A stretch of DNA of 64,000 nt, taken from Molossus alvarezi (lineage: Eukaryota > Chordata > Mammalia > Chiroptera > Molossidae). Both the position numbers and the translations under genes were made by a program. The stretch spans positions 62,001 to 126,000 of the forward strand of contig JBAWUJ010000075.1 of assembly GCA_037176705.1 (NCBI GenBank), read 5' to 3'. The notes beneath the pieces were generated by a model, which did no database searches, had not been told where the DNA came from, and was given only the letters and a program-made list of their open reading frames with translations. Shown piece by piece: positions 21,542 through 33,365 of this stretch (the first letter of the stretch is position 1; every line of letters starts with the position of its first letter).

Positions 21542-22012
21542 CGCCGCTCCTTTTTGGTCCCCCCACAGCCAGCCAGCTGCGCACCTGCCGCGCTTCGGGC
21601 CGAGGGCCACGCAGCCCACGCACGCACGCGCCCCAGCCCACGCCGGGGGCCGAGCGAGGGAATCTGGGGCCCAGAGGGGACCCCCCACGCCCCAGCAGCA
21701 CACCAGCAGGCCGCCGCGCAAGGCGCCGCAACTCGCGGGCGCCCGCGCCCCCCCCGGTGGGGCAGCGCAGCCCCGTGGGGCGGACCCCCGGCCCCCCAGG
21801 CGCAGACCTTGGGGCCCCTGGACTGCGCATGCGCGGCCTGCCGAGCTCCGCGGTGAGGACCTGGTTCGAGGCTGGGCGGGACGGACTGCGCGCCTGGGTC
21901 CCCGAGAGCTGAGAGGGGCCGGTCCGCGCTCCGCCTGGCGGCCGGGGGGGCTGCCCGGGGGGCTGCCAGCCCCGGCGCTGGACTCTTAGGGCGCCTGGAG
22001 GCGGCCGCCAAC

Positions 22013-22133
22013 GTCTCCGGCCATACCACCCTGAACGCGCCCGATCTCGTGGGATCTGGGAAGCTAAGCAGGGTCGGGCCCGGTCAGGACTTGGATGGGA
22101 GACCGCCTGGGAATGCCGGGTGCTGTAGGCTTT
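22013..22133 (+). rRNA. 5S rRNA-type gene copy 38
   Basis: Majority gene, standard spacer, base -40 C. Confidence 0.9.
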
Positions 22134-22603
22134 CGCCGCTCCTTTTTGGTCCCCCCACAGCCAGCCAGCTGCGCACCTGCCGCGCTTCGGGCCGAGGGCC
22201 ACGCAGCCCACGCACGCACGCGCCCCAGCCCACGCCGGGGGCCGAGCGAGGGAATCTGGGGCCCAGAGGGGATCCCCCCACGCCCCAGCAGCACACCAGC
22301 AGGCCGCCGCGCAAGGCGCCGCAACTCGCGGGCGCCCGCGCCCGCCGGTGGGGCAGCGCAGCCCCGTGGGGCGGACCCCCGGCCCCCCAGGCGCAGACCT
22401 TGGGGCCCCTGGACTGCGCATGCGCGGCCTGCCGAGCTCCGCGGTGAGGACCTGGTTCGAGGCTGGGCGGGACGGACCGCGCGCCTGGGTCCCCGAGAGC
22501 TGAGAGGGGCCGGTCCGCGCTCCGCCTGGCGGCCGGGGGGGCTGCCCGGGGGGCTGCCAGCCCCGGCGCTGGACTCTTAGGGCGCCTGGAGGCGGCCGCC
22601 AAC

Positions 22604-22724
22604 GTCTCCGGCCATACCACCCTGAACGCGCCCGATCTCGTGGGATCTGGGAAGCTAAGCAGGGTCGGGCCCGGTCAGGACTTGGATGGGAGACCGCCTG
22701 GGAATGCCGGGTGCTGTAGGCTTT
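22604..22724 (+). rRNA. 5S rRNA-type gene copy 39
   Basis: Majority gene. Terminator cut to TTTT (22734-22737); spacer has GCGCCCGGGTCC. First unit of a duplicated eight-unit block. Confidence 0.9.
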
Positions 22725-23194
22725 CGCCGCTCCTTTTCGGTCCCCCCACAGCCAGCCAGCTGCGCACCTGCCGCGCTTCGGGCCGAGGGCCACGCAGCCC
22801 ACGCACGCACGCGCCCCAGCCCACGCCGGGGGCCGAGCGAGGGAATCTGGGGCCCAGAGGGGATCCCCCCACGCCCCAGCAGCACACCAGCAGGCCGCCG
22901 CGCAAGGCGCCGCAACTCGCGGGCGCCCGCGCCCGCCGGTGGGGCAGCGCAGCCCCGTGGGGCGGACCCCCGGCCCCCCAGGCGCAGACCTTGGGGCCCC
23001 TGGACTGCGCATGCGCGGCCTGCCGAGCTCCGCGGTGAGGACCTGGTTCGAGGCTGGGCGGGACGGACCGCGCGCCCGGGTCCCCGAGAGCTGAGAGGGG
23101 CCGGTCCGCGCTCCGCCTGGCGGCCGGGGGGGCTGCCCGGGGGGCTGCCAGCCCCGGCGCTGGACTCTTAGGGCGCCTGGAGGCGGCCGCCAAC

Positions 23195-23315
23195 GTCTCC
23201 GGCCATACCACCCTGAACGCGCCCGATCTCGTGGGATCTGGGAAGCTAAGCAGGGTCGGGCCCGGTCAGGACTTGGATGGGAGACCGCCTGGGAATGCCG
23301 GGTGCTGTAGGCTTT
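23195..23315 (+). rRNA. 5S rRNA-type gene copy 40
   Basis: Majority gene; C9 spacer with GGGGATCC, 594 bp. Confidence 0.9.
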
Positions 23316-23788
23316 CGCCGCTCCTTTTTGGTCCCCCCACAGCCAGCCAGCTGCGCACCTGCCGCGCTTCGGGCCGAGGGCCACGCAGCCCACGCACGCA
23401 CGCGCCCCAGCCCACGCCGGGGGCCGAGCGAGGGAATCTGGGGCCCAGAGGGGATCCCCCCACGCCCCAGCAGCACACCAGCAGGCCGCCGCGCAAGGCG
23501 CCGCAACTCGCGGGCGCCCGCGCCCCCCCCCGGTGGGGCAGCGCAGCCCCGTGGGGCGGACCCCCGGCCCCCCAGGCGCAGACCTTGGGGCCCCTGGACT
23601 GCGCATGCGCGGCCTGCCGAGCTCCGCGGTGAGGACCTGGTTCGAGGCTGGGCGGGACGGACCGCGCGCCTGGGTCCCCGAGAGCTGAGAGGGGCCGGTC
23701 CGCGCTCCGCCTGGCGGCCGGGGGGGCTGCCCGGGGGGCTGCCAGCCCCGGCGCTGGACTCTTAGGGCGCCTGGAGGCGGCCGCCAAC

Positions 23789-23909
23789 GTCTCCGGCCAT
23801 ACCACCCTGAACGCGCCCGATCTCGTGGGATCTGGGAAGCTAAGCAGGGTCGGGCCCGGTCAGGACTTGGATGGGAGACCGCCTGGGAATGCCGGGTGCT
23901 GTAGGCTTT
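23789..23909 (+). rRNA. 5S rRNA-type gene copy 41
   Basis: Majority gene, standard spacer, base -40 C. Confidence 0.9.
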
Positions 23910-24379
23910 CGCCGCTCCTTTTTGGTCCCCCCACAGCCAGCCAGCTGCGCACCTGCCGCGCTTCGGGCCGAGGGCCACGCAGCCCACGCACGCACGCGCC
24001 CCAGCCCACGCCGGGGGCCGAGCGAGGGAATCTGGGGCCCAGAGGGGATCCCCCCACGCCCCAGCAGCACACCAGCAGGCCGCCGCGCAAGGCGCCGCAA
24101 CTCGCGGGCGCCCGCGCCCGCCGGTGGGGCAGCGCAGCCCCGTGGGGCGGACCCCCGGCCCCCCAGGCGCAGACCTTGGGGCCCCTGGACTGCGCATGCG
24201 CGGCCTGCCGAGCTCCGCGGTGAGGACCTGGTTCGAGGCTGGGCGGGACGGACCGCGCGCCTGGGTCCCCGAGAGCTGAGAGGGGCCGGTCCGCGCTCCG
24301 CCTGGCGGCCGGGGGGGCTGCCCGGGGGGCTGCCAGCCCCGGCGCTGGACTCTTAGGGCGCCTGGAGGCGGCCGCCAAC

Positions 24380-24500
24380 GTCTCCGGCCATACCACCCTG
24401 AACGCGCCCGATCTCGTGGGATCTGGGAAGCTAAGCAGGGTCGGGCCCGGTCAGGACTTGGATGGGAGACCGCCTGGGAATGCCGGGTGCTGTAGGCTTT
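24380..24500 (+). rRNA. 5S rRNA-type gene copy 42
   Basis: Majority gene, standard spacer, base -40 C. Confidence 0.9.
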
Positions 24501-24970
24501 CGCCGCTCCTTTTTGGTCCCCCCACAGCCAGCCAGCTGCGCACCTGCCGCGCTTCGGGCCGAGGGCCACGCAGCCCACGCACGCACGCGCCCCAGCCCAC
24601 GCCGGGGGCCGAGCGAGGGAATCTGGGGCCCAGAGGGGATCCCCCCACGCCCCAGCAGCACACCAGCAGGCCGCCGCGCAAGGCGCCGCAACTCGCGGGC
24701 GCCCGCGCCCGCCGGTGGGGCAGCGCAGCCCCGTGGGGCGGACCCCCGGCCCCCCAGGCGCAGACCTTGGGGCCCCTGGACTGCGCATGCGCGGCCTGCC
24801 GAGCTCCGCGGTGAGGACCTGGTTCGAGGCTGGGCGGGACGGACCGCGCGCCTGGGTCCCCGAGAGCTGAGAGGGGCCGGTCCGCGCTCCGCCTGGCGGC
24901 CGGGGGGGCTGCCCGGGGGGCTGCCAGCCCCGGCGCTGGACTCTTAGGGCGCCTGGAGGCGGCCGCCAAC

Positions 24971-25091
24971 GTCTCCGGCCATACCACCCTGAACGCGCCC
25001 GATCTCGTGGGATCTGGGAAGCTAAGCAGGGTCGGGCCCGGTCAGGACTTGGATGGGAGACCGCCTGGGAATGCCGGGTGCTGTAGGCTTT
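24971..25091 (+). rRNA. 5S rRNA-type gene copy 43
   Basis: Majority gene, standard spacer, base -40 A. Confidence 0.9.
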
Positions 25092-25561
25092 CGCCGCTCC
25101 TTTTTGGTCCCCCCACAGCCAGCCAGCTGCGCACCTGCCGCGCTTCGGGCCGAGGGCCACGCAGCCCACGCACGCACGCGCCCCAGCCCACGCCGGGGGC
25201 CGAGCGAGGGAATCTGGGGCCCAGAGGGGATCCCCCCACGCCCCAGCAGCACACCAGCAGGCCGCCGCGCAAGGCGCCGCAACTCGCGGGCGCCCGCGCC
25301 CGCCGGTGGGGCAGCGCAGCCCCGTGGGGCGGACCCCCGGCCCCCCAGGCGCAGACCTTGGGGCCCCTGGACTGCGCATGCGCGGCCTGCCGAGCTCCGC
25401 GGTGAGGACCTGGTTCGAGGCTGGGCGGGACGGACCGCGCGCCTGGGTCCCCGAGAGCTGAGAGGGGCCGGTCCGCGCTCCGCCTGGCGGCCGGGGGGGC
25501 TGCCCGGGGGGCTGCCAGCCCAGGCGCTGGACTCTTAGGGCGCCTGGAGGCGGCCGCCAAC

Positions 25562-25682
25562 GTCTCCGGCCATACCACCCTGAACGCGCCCGATCTCGTG
25601 GGATCTGGGAAGCTAAGCAGGGTCGGGCCCGGTCAGGACTTGGATGGGAGACCGCCTGGGAATGCCGGGTGCTGTAGGCTTT
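25562..25682 (+). rRNA. 5S rRNA-type gene copy 44
   Basis: Majority gene, standard spacer, base -40 C. Confidence 0.9.
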
Positions 25683-26152
25683 CGCCGCTCCTTTTTGGTC
25701 CCCCCACAGCCAGCCAGCTGCGCACCTGCCGCGCTTCGGGCCGAGGGCCACGCAGCCCACGCACGCACGCGCCCCAGCCCACGCCGGGGGCCGAGCGAGG
25801 GAATCTGGGGCCCAGAGGGGATCCCCCCACGCCCCAGCAGCACACCAGCAGGCCGCCGCGCAAGGCGCCGCAACTCGCGGGCGCCCGCGCCCGCCGGTGG
25901 GGCAGCGCAGCCCCGTGGGGCGGACCCCCGGCCCCCCAGGCGCAGACCTTGGGGCCCCTGGACTGCGCATGCGCGGCCTGCCGAGCTCCGCGGTGAGGAC
26001 CTGGTTCGAGGCTGGGCGGGACGGACCGCGCGCCTGGGTCCCCGAGAGCTGAGAGGGGCCGGTCCGCGCTCCGCCTGGCGGCCGGGGGGGCTGCCCGGGG
26101 GGCTGCCAGCCCCGGCGCTGGACTCTTAGGGCGCCTGGAGGCGGCCGCCAAC

Positions 26153-26273
26153 GTCTCCGGCCATACCACCCTGAACGCGCCCGATCTCGTGGGATCTGGG
26201 AAGCTAAGCAGGGTCGGGCCCGGTCAGGACTTGGATGGGAGACCGCCTGGGAATGCCGGGTGCTGTAGGCTTT
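26153..26273 (+). rRNA. 5S rRNA-type gene copy 45
   Basis: Majority gene, standard spacer, base -40 A. Confidence 0.9.
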
Positions 26274-26743
26274 CGCCGCTCCTTTTTGGTCCCCCCACAG
26301 CCAGCCAGCTGCGCACCTGCCGCGCTTCGGGCCGAGGGCCACGCAGCCCACGCACGCACGCGCCCCAGCCCACGCCGGGGGCCGAGCGAGGGAATCTGGG
26401 GCCCAGAGGGGATCCCCCCACGCCCCAGCAGCACACCAGCAGGCCGCCGCGCAAGGCGCCGCAACTCGCGGGCGCCCGCGCCCGCCGGTGGGGCAGCGCA
26501 GCCCCGTGGGGCGGACCCCCGGCCCCCCAGGCGCAGACCTTGGGGCCCCTGGACTGCGCATGCGCGGCCTGCCGAGCTCCGCGGTGAGGACCTGGTTCGA
26601 GGCTGGGCGGGACGGACCGCGCGCCTGGGTCCCCGAGAGCTGAGAGGGGCCGGTCCGCGCTCCGCCTGGCGGCCGGGGGGGCTGCCCGGGGGGCTGCCAG
26701 CCCAGGCGCTGGACTCTTAGGGCGCCTGGAGGCGGCCGCCAAC

Positions 26744-26864
26744 GTCTCCGGCCATACCACCCTGAACGCGCCCGATCTCGTGGGATCTGGGAAGCTAAGC
26801 AGGGTCGGGCCCGGTCAGGACTTGGATGGGAGACCGCCTGGGAATGCCGGGTGCTGTAGGCTTT
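26744..26864 (+). rRNA. 5S rRNA-type gene copy 46
   Basis: Majority gene, standard spacer, base -40 C. Confidence 0.9.
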
Positions 26865-27334
26865 CGCCGCTCCTTTTTGGTCCCCCCACAGCCAGCCAGC
26901 TGCGCACCTGCCGCGCTTCGGGCCGAGGGCCACGCAGCCCACGCACGCACGCGCCCCAGCCCACGCCGGGGGCCGAGCGAGGGAATCTGGGGCCCAGAGG
27001 GGATCCCCCCACGCCCCAGCAGCACACCAGCAGGCCGCCGCGCAAGGCGCCGCAACTCGCGGGCGCCCGCGCCCGCCGGTGGGGCAGCGCAGCCCCGTGG
27101 GGCGGACCCCCGGCCCCCCAGGCGCAGACCTTGGGGCCCCTGGACTGCGCATGCGCGGCCTGCCGAGCTCCGCGGTGAGGACCTGGTTCGAGGCTGGGCG
27201 GGACGGACCGCGCGCCTGGGTCCCCGAGAGCTGAGAGGGGCCGGTCCGCGCTCCGCCTGGCGGCCGGGGGGGCTGCCCGGGGGGCTGCCAGCCCCGGCGC
27301 TGGACTCTTAGGGCGCCTGGAGGCGGCCGCCAAC

Positions 27335-27455
27335 GTCTCCGGCCATACCACCCTGAACGCGCCCGATCTCGTGGGATCTGGGAAGCTAAGCAGGGTCGGG
27401 CCCGGTCAGGACTTGGATGGGAGACCGCCTGGGAATGCCGGGTGCTGTAGGCTTT
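27335..27455 (+). rRNA. 5S rRNA-type gene copy 47
   Basis: Majority gene. TTTT terminator (27465-27468) and GCGCCCGGGTCC spacer, twin of 22604. Confidence 0.9.
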
Positions 27456-27925
27456 CGCCGCTCCTTTTCGGTCCCCCCACAGCCAGCCAGCTGCGCACCT
27501 GCCGCGCTTCGGGCCGAGGGCCACGCAGCCCACGCACGCACGCGCCCCAGCCCACGCCGGGGGCCGAGCGAGGGAATCTGGGGCCCAGAGGGGATCCCCC
27601 CACGCCCCAGCAGCACACCAGCAGGCCGCCGCGCAAGGCGCCGCAACTCGCGGGCGCCCGCGCCCGCCGGTGGGGCAGCGCAGCCCCGTGGGGCGGACCC
27701 CCGGCCCCCCAGGCGCAGACCTTGGGGCCCCTGGACTGCGCATGCGCGGCCTGCCGAGCTCCGCGGTGAGGACCTGGTTCGAGGCTGGGCGGGACGGACC
27801 GCGCGCCCGGGTCCCCGAGAGCTGAGAGGGGCCGGTCCGCGCTCCGCCTGGCGGCCGGGGGGGCTGCCCGGGGGGCTGCCAGCCCCGGCGCTGGACTCTT
27901 AGGGCGCCTGGAGGCGGCCGCCAAC

Positions 27926-28046
27926 GTCTCCGGCCATACCACCCTGAACGCGCCCGATCTCGTGGGATCTGGGAAGCTAAGCAGGGTCGGGCCCGGTCAG
28001 GACTTGGATGGGAGACCGCCTGGGAATGCCGGGTGCTGTAGGCTTT
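27926..28046 (+). rRNA. 5S rRNA-type gene copy 48
   Basis: Majority gene, C9 spacer, 594 bp, twin of 23195. Confidence 0.9.
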
Positions 28047-28519
28047 CGCCGCTCCTTTTTGGTCCCCCCACAGCCAGCCAGCTGCGCACCTGCCGCGCTT
28101 CGGGCCGAGGGCCACGCAGCCCACGCACGCACGCGCCCCAGCCCACGCCGGGGGCCGAGCGAGGGAATCTGGGGCCCAGAGGGGATCCCCCCACGCCCCA
28201 GCAGCACACCAGCAGGCCGCCGCGCAAGGCGCCGCAACTCGCGGGCGCCCGCGCCCCCCCCCGGTGGGGCAGCGCAGCCCCGTGGGGCGGACCCCCGGCC
28301 CCCCAGGCGCAGACCTTGGGGCCCCTGGACTGCGCATGCGCGGCCTGCCGAGCTCCGCGGTGAGGACCTGGTTCGAGGCTGGGCGGGACGGACCGCGCGC
28401 CTGGGTCCCCGAGAGCTGAGAGGGGCCGGTCCGCGCTCCGCCTGGCGGCCGGGGGGGCTGCCCGGGGGGCTGCCAGCCCCGGCGCTGGACTCTTAGGGCG
28501 CCTGGAGGCGGCCGCCAAC

Positions 28520-28640
28520 GTCTCCGGCCATACCACCCTGAACGCGCCCGATCTCGTGGGATCTGGGAAGCTAAGCAGGGTCGGGCCCGGTCAGGACTTG
28601 GATGGGAGACCGCCTGGGAATGCCGGGTGCTGTAGGCTTT
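28520..28640 (+). rRNA. 5S rRNA-type gene copy 49
   Basis: Majority gene, standard spacer, base -40 C. Confidence 0.9.
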
Positions 28641-29110
28641 CGCCGCTCCTTTTTGGTCCCCCCACAGCCAGCCAGCTGCGCACCTGCCGCGCTTCGGGCC
28701 GAGGGCCACGCAGCCCACGCACGCACGCGCCCCAGCCCACGCCGGGGGCCGAGCGAGGGAATCTGGGGCCCAGAGGGGATCCCCCCACGCCCCAGCAGCA
28801 CACCAGCAGGCCGCCGCGCAAGGCGCCGCAACTCGCGGGCGCCCGCGCCCGCCGGTGGGGCAGCGCAGCCCCGTGGGGCGGACCCCCGGCCCCCCAGGCG
28901 CAGACCTTGGGGCCCCTGGACTGCGCATGCGCGGCCTGCCGAGCTCCGCGGTGAGGACCTGGTTCGAGGCTGGGCGGGACGGACCGCGCGCCTGGGTCCC
29001 CGAGAGCTGAGAGGGGCCGGTCCGCGCTCCGCCTGGCGGCCGGGGGGGCTGCCCGGGGGGCTGCCAGCCCCGGCGCTGGACTCTTAGGGCGCCTGGAGGC
29101 GGCCGCCAAC

Positions 29111-29231
29111 GTCTCCGGCCATACCACCCTGAACGCGCCCGATCTCGTGGGATCTGGGAAGCTAAGCAGGGTCGGGCCCGGTCAGGACTTGGATGGGAGA
29201 CCGCCTGGGAATGCCGGGTGCTGTAGGCTTT
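29111..29231 (+). rRNA. 5S rRNA-type gene copy 50
   Basis: Majority gene, standard spacer, base -40 C. Confidence 0.9.
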
Positions 29232-29701
29232 CGCCGCTCCTTTTTGGTCCCCCCACAGCCAGCCAGCTGCGCACCTGCCGCGCTTCGGGCCGAGGGCCAC
29301 GCAGCCCACGCACGCACGCGCCCCAGCCCACGCCGGGGGCCGAGCGAGGGAATCTGGGGCCCAGAGGGGATCCCCCCACGCCCCAGCAGCACACCAGCAG
29401 GCCGCCGCGCAAGGCGCCGCAACTCGCGGGCGCCCGCGCCCGCCGGTGGGGCAGCGCAGCCCCGTGGGGCGGACCCCCGGCCCCCCAGGCGCAGACCTTG
29501 GGGCCCCTGGACTGCGCATGCGCGGCCTGCCGAGCTCCGCGGTGAGGACCTGGTTCGAGGCTGGGCGGGACGGACCGCGCGCCTGGGTCCCCGAGAGCTG
29601 AGAGGGGCCGGTCCGCGCTCCGCCTGGCGGCCGGGGGGGCTGCCCGGGGGGCTGCCAGCCCCGGCGCTGGACTCTTAGGGCGCCTGGAGGCGGCCGCCAA
29701 C

Positions 29702-29822
29702 GTCTCCGGCCATACCACCCTGAACGCGCCCGATCTCGTGGGATCTGGGAAGCTAAGCAGGGTCGGGCCCGGTCAGGACTTGGATGGGAGACCGCCTGGG
29801 AATGCCGGGTGCTGTAGGCTTT
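29702..29822 (+). rRNA. 5S rRNA-type gene copy 51
   Basis: Majority gene, standard spacer, base -40 A. Confidence 0.9.
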
Positions 29823-30292
29823 CGCCGCTCCTTTTTGGTCCCCCCACAGCCAGCCAGCTGCGCACCTGCCGCGCTTCGGGCCGAGGGCCACGCAGCCCAC
29901 GCACGCACGCGCCCCAGCCCACGCCGGGGGCCGAGCGAGGGAATCTGGGGCCCAGAGGGGATCCCCCCACGCCCCAGCAGCACACCAGCAGGCCGCCGCG
30001 CAAGGCGCCGCAACTCGCGGGCGCCCGCGCCCGCCGGTGGGGCAGCGCAGCCCCGTGGGGCGGACCCCCGGCCCCCCAGGCGCAGACCTTGGGGCCCCTG
30101 GACTGCGCATGCGCGGCCTGCCGAGCTCCGCGGTGAGGACCTGGTTCGAGGCTGGGCGGGACGGACCGCGCGCCTGGGTCCCCGAGAGCTGAGAGGGGCC
30201 GGTCCGCGCTCCGCCTGGCGGCCGGGGGGGCTGCCCGGGGGGCTGCCAGCCCAGGCGCTGGACTCTTAGGGCGCCTGGAGGCGGCCGCCAAC

Positions 30293-30413
30293 GTCTCCGG
30301 CCATACCACCCTGAACGCGCCCGATCTCGTGGGATCTGGGAAGCTAAGCAGGGTCGGGCCCGGTCAGGACTTGGATGGGAGACCGCCTGGGAATGCCGGG
30401 TGCTGTAGGCTTT
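30293..30413 (+). rRNA. 5S rRNA-type gene copy 52
   Basis: Majority gene, standard spacer, base -40 C. Confidence 0.9.
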
Positions 30414-30883
30414 CGCCGCTCCTTTTTGGTCCCCCCACAGCCAGCCAGCTGCGCACCTGCCGCGCTTCGGGCCGAGGGCCACGCAGCCCACGCACGCACG
30501 CGCCCCAGCCCACGCCGGGGGCCGAGCGAGGGAATCTGGGGCCCAGAGGGGATCCCCCCACGCCCCAGCAGCACACCAGCAGGCCGCCGCGCAAGGCGCC
30601 GCAACTCGCGGGCGCCCGCGCCCGCCGGTGGGGCAGCGCAGCCCCGTGGGGCGGACCCCCGGCCCCCCAGGCGCAGACCTTGGGGCCCCTGGACTGCGCA
30701 TGCGCGGCCTGCCGAGCTCCGCGGTGAGGACCTGGTTCGAGGCTGGGCGGGACGGACCGCGCGCCTGGGTCCCCGAGAGCTGAGAGGGGCCGGTCCGCGC
30801 TCCGCCTGGCGGCCGGGGGGGCTGCCCGGGGGGCTGCCAGCCCCGGCGCTGGACTCTTAGGGCGCCTGGAGGCGGCCGCCAAC

Positions 30884-31004
30884 GTCTCCGGCCATACCAC
30901 CCTGAACGCGCCCGATCTCGTGGGATCTGGGAAGCTAAGCAGGGTCGGGCCCGGTCAGGACTTGGATGGGAGACCGCCTGGGAATGCCGGGTGCTGTAGG
31001 CTTT
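30884..31004 (+). rRNA. 5S rRNA-type gene copy 53
   Basis: Majority gene, standard spacer, base -40 A. Confidence 0.9.
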
Positions 31005-31474
31005 CGCCGCTCCTTTTTGGTCCCCCCACAGCCAGCCAGCTGCGCACCTGCCGCGCTTCGGGCCGAGGGCCACGCAGCCCACGCACGCACGCGCCCCAGC
31101 CCACGCCGGGGGCCGAGCGAGGGAATCTGGGGCCCAGAGGGGATCCCCCCACGCCCCAGCAGCACACCAGCAGGCCGCCGCGCAAGGCGCCGCAACTCGC
31201 GGGCGCCCGCGCCCGCCGGTGGGGCAGCGCAGCCCCGTGGGGCGGACCCCCGGCCCCCCAGGCGCAGACCTTGGGGCCCCTGGACTGCGCATGCGCGGCC
31301 TGCCGAGCTCCGCGGTGAGGACCTGGTTCGAGGCTGGGCGGGACGGACCGCGCGCCTGGGTCCCCGAGAGCTGAGAGGGGCCGGTCCGCGCTCCGCCTGG
31401 CGGCCGGGGGGGCTGCCCGGGGGGCTGCCAGCCCAGGCGCTGGACTCTTAGGGCGCCTGGAGGCGGCCGCCAAC

Positions 31475-31595
31475 GTCTCCGGCCATACCACCCTGAACGC
31501 GCCCGATCTCGTGGGATCTGGGAAGCTAAGCAGGGTCGGGCCCGGTCAGGACTTGGATGGGAGACCGCCTGGGAATGCCGGGTGCTGTAGGCTTT
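31475..31595 (+). rRNA. 5S rRNA-type gene copy 54
   Basis: Majority gene. The spacer (589-bp unit) lacks a G near 31659 and a C at 31735-31739, and has C6/C5 swapped at 31836-31848. Confidence 0.9.
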
Positions 31596-32063
31596 CGCCG
31601 CTCCTTTTTGGTCCCCCCACAGCCAGCCAGCTGCGCACCTGCCGCGCTTCGGGCCGAGGCCACGCAGCCCACGCACGCACGCGCCCCAGCCCACGCCGGG
31701 GGCCGAGCGAGGGAATCTGGGGCCCAGAGGGGATCCCCCACGCCCCAGCAGCACACCAGCAGGCCGCCGCGCAAGGCGCCGCAACTCGCGGGCGCCCGCG
31801 CCCGCCGGTGGGGCAGCGCAGCCCCGTGGGGCGGACCCCCCGGCCCCCAGGCGCAGACCTTGGGGCCCCTGGACTGCGCATGCGCGGCCTGCCGAGCTCC
31901 GCGGTGAGGACCTGGTTCGAGGCTGGGCGGGACGGACCGCGCGCCTGGGTCCCCGAGAGCTGAGAGGGGCCGGTCCGCGCTCCGCCTGGCGGCCGGGGGG
32001 GCTGCCCGGGGGGCTGCCAGCCCAGGCGCTGGACTCTTAGGGCGCCTGGAGGCGGCCGCCAAC

Positions 32064-32184
32064 GTCTCCGGCCATACCACCCTGAACGCGCCCGATCTCG
32101 TGGGATCTGGGAAGCTAAGCAGGGTCGGGCCCGGTCAGGACTTGGATGGGAGACCGCCTGGGAATGCCGGGTGCTGTAGGCTTT
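32064..32184 (+). rRNA. 5S rRNA-type gene copy 55
   Basis: Majority gene. 589-bp unit lacking a G near 32320 and a base near 32536; has CAACTCCCGG like 37381. Confidence 0.9.
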
Positions 32185-32652
32185 CGCCGCTCCTTTTTGG
32201 TCCCCCCACAGCCAGCCAGCTGCGCACCTGCCGCGCTTCGGGCCGAGGGCCACGCAGCCCACGCACGCACGCGCCCCAGCCCACGCCGGGGGCCGAGCGA
32301 GGGAATCTGGGGCCCAGAGGGATCCCCCCACGCCCCAGCAGCACACCAGCAGGCCGCCGCGCAAGGCGCCGCAACTCCCGGGCGCCCGCGCCCGCCGGTG
32401 GGGCAGCGCAGCCCCGTGGGGCGGACCCCCGGCCCCCCAGGCGCAGACCTTGGGGCCCCTGGACTGCGCATGCGCGGCCTGCCGAGCTCCGCGGTGAGGA
32501 CCTGGTTCGAGGCTGGGCGGGACGGACCGCGCGCCGGGTCCCCGAGAGCTGAGAGGGGCCGGTCCGCGCTCCGCCTGGCGGCCGGGGGGGCTGCCCGGGG
32601 GGCTGCCAGCCCCGGCGCTGGACTCTTAGGGCGCCTGGAGGCGGCCGCCAAC

Positions 32653-32773
32653 GTCTCCGGCCATACCACCCTGAACGCGCCCGATCTCGTGGGATCTGGG
32701 AAGCTAAGCAGGGTCGGGCCCGGTCAGGACTTGGATGGGAGACCGCCTGGGAATGCCGGGTGCTGTAGGCTTT
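32653..32773 (+). rRNA. 5S rRNA-type gene copy 56
   Basis: Majority gene. C8 spacer with C5 instead of C6 at 32914-32918; 592 bp. Confidence 0.9.
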
Positions 32774-33244
32774 CGCCGCTCCTTTTTGGTCCCCCCACAG
32801 CCAGCCAGCTGCGCACCTGCCGCGCTTCGGGCCGAGGGCCACGCAGCCCACGCACGCACGCGCCCCAGCCCACGCCGGGGGCCGAGCGAGGGAATCTGGG
32901 GCCCAGAGGGGATCCCCCACGCCCCAGCAGCACACCAGCAGGCCGCCGCGCAAGGCGCCGCAACTCGCGGGCGCCCGCGCCCCCCCCGGTGGGGCAGCGC
33001 AGCCCCGTGGGGCGGACCCCCGGCCCCCCAGGCGCAGACCTTGGGGCCCCTGGACTGCGCATGCGCGGCCTGCCGAGCTCCGCGGTGAGGACCTGGTTCG
33101 AGGCTGGGCGGGACGGACCGCGCGCCTGGGTCCCCGAGAGCTGAGAGGGGCCGGTCCGCGCTCCGCCTGGCGGCCGGGGGGGCTGCCCGGGGGGCTGCCA
33201 GCCCCGGCGCTGGACTCTTAGGGCGCCTGGAGGCGGCCGCCAAC

Positions 33245-33365
33245 GTCTCCGGCCATACCACCCTGAACGCGCCCGATCTCGTGGGATCTGGGAAGCTAAG
33301 CAGGGTCGGGCCCGGTCAGGACTTGGATGGGAGACCGCCTGGGAATGCCGGGTGCTGTAGGCTTT
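33245..33365 (+). rRNA. 5S rRNA-type gene copy 57
   Basis: Majority gene. Spacer lacks one G at 33600-33602; 590 bp. Confidence 0.9.

Larger units (their letters stand above)
22604..27334 (+). repeat. Eight-unit higher-order repeat, first copy
   Basis: The 4731-bp block begins with the TTTTC terminator/GCGCCCGGGTCC unit and a C9 unit. Base -40 across the eight units reads C C C C A C A C. Confidence 0.8.
27335..32063 (+). repeat. Eight-unit higher-order repeat, second copy
   Basis: It directly follows the first copy with every mark at +4731 bp through the unit at 30884. The last unit (31475) differs at base -40 and in the small indels of the low-quality stretch. Confidence 0.75.

Noticed and set aside
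21492..31784. Long repetitive open frames as protein-coding genes
   Set aside because: Several frames on both strands are open at once, the 5S genes overlap them, 590-, 592- and 593-bp units shift the frame, and no start context, domain or codon signature is seen. They are listed only as a curiosity of the 591-bp period.
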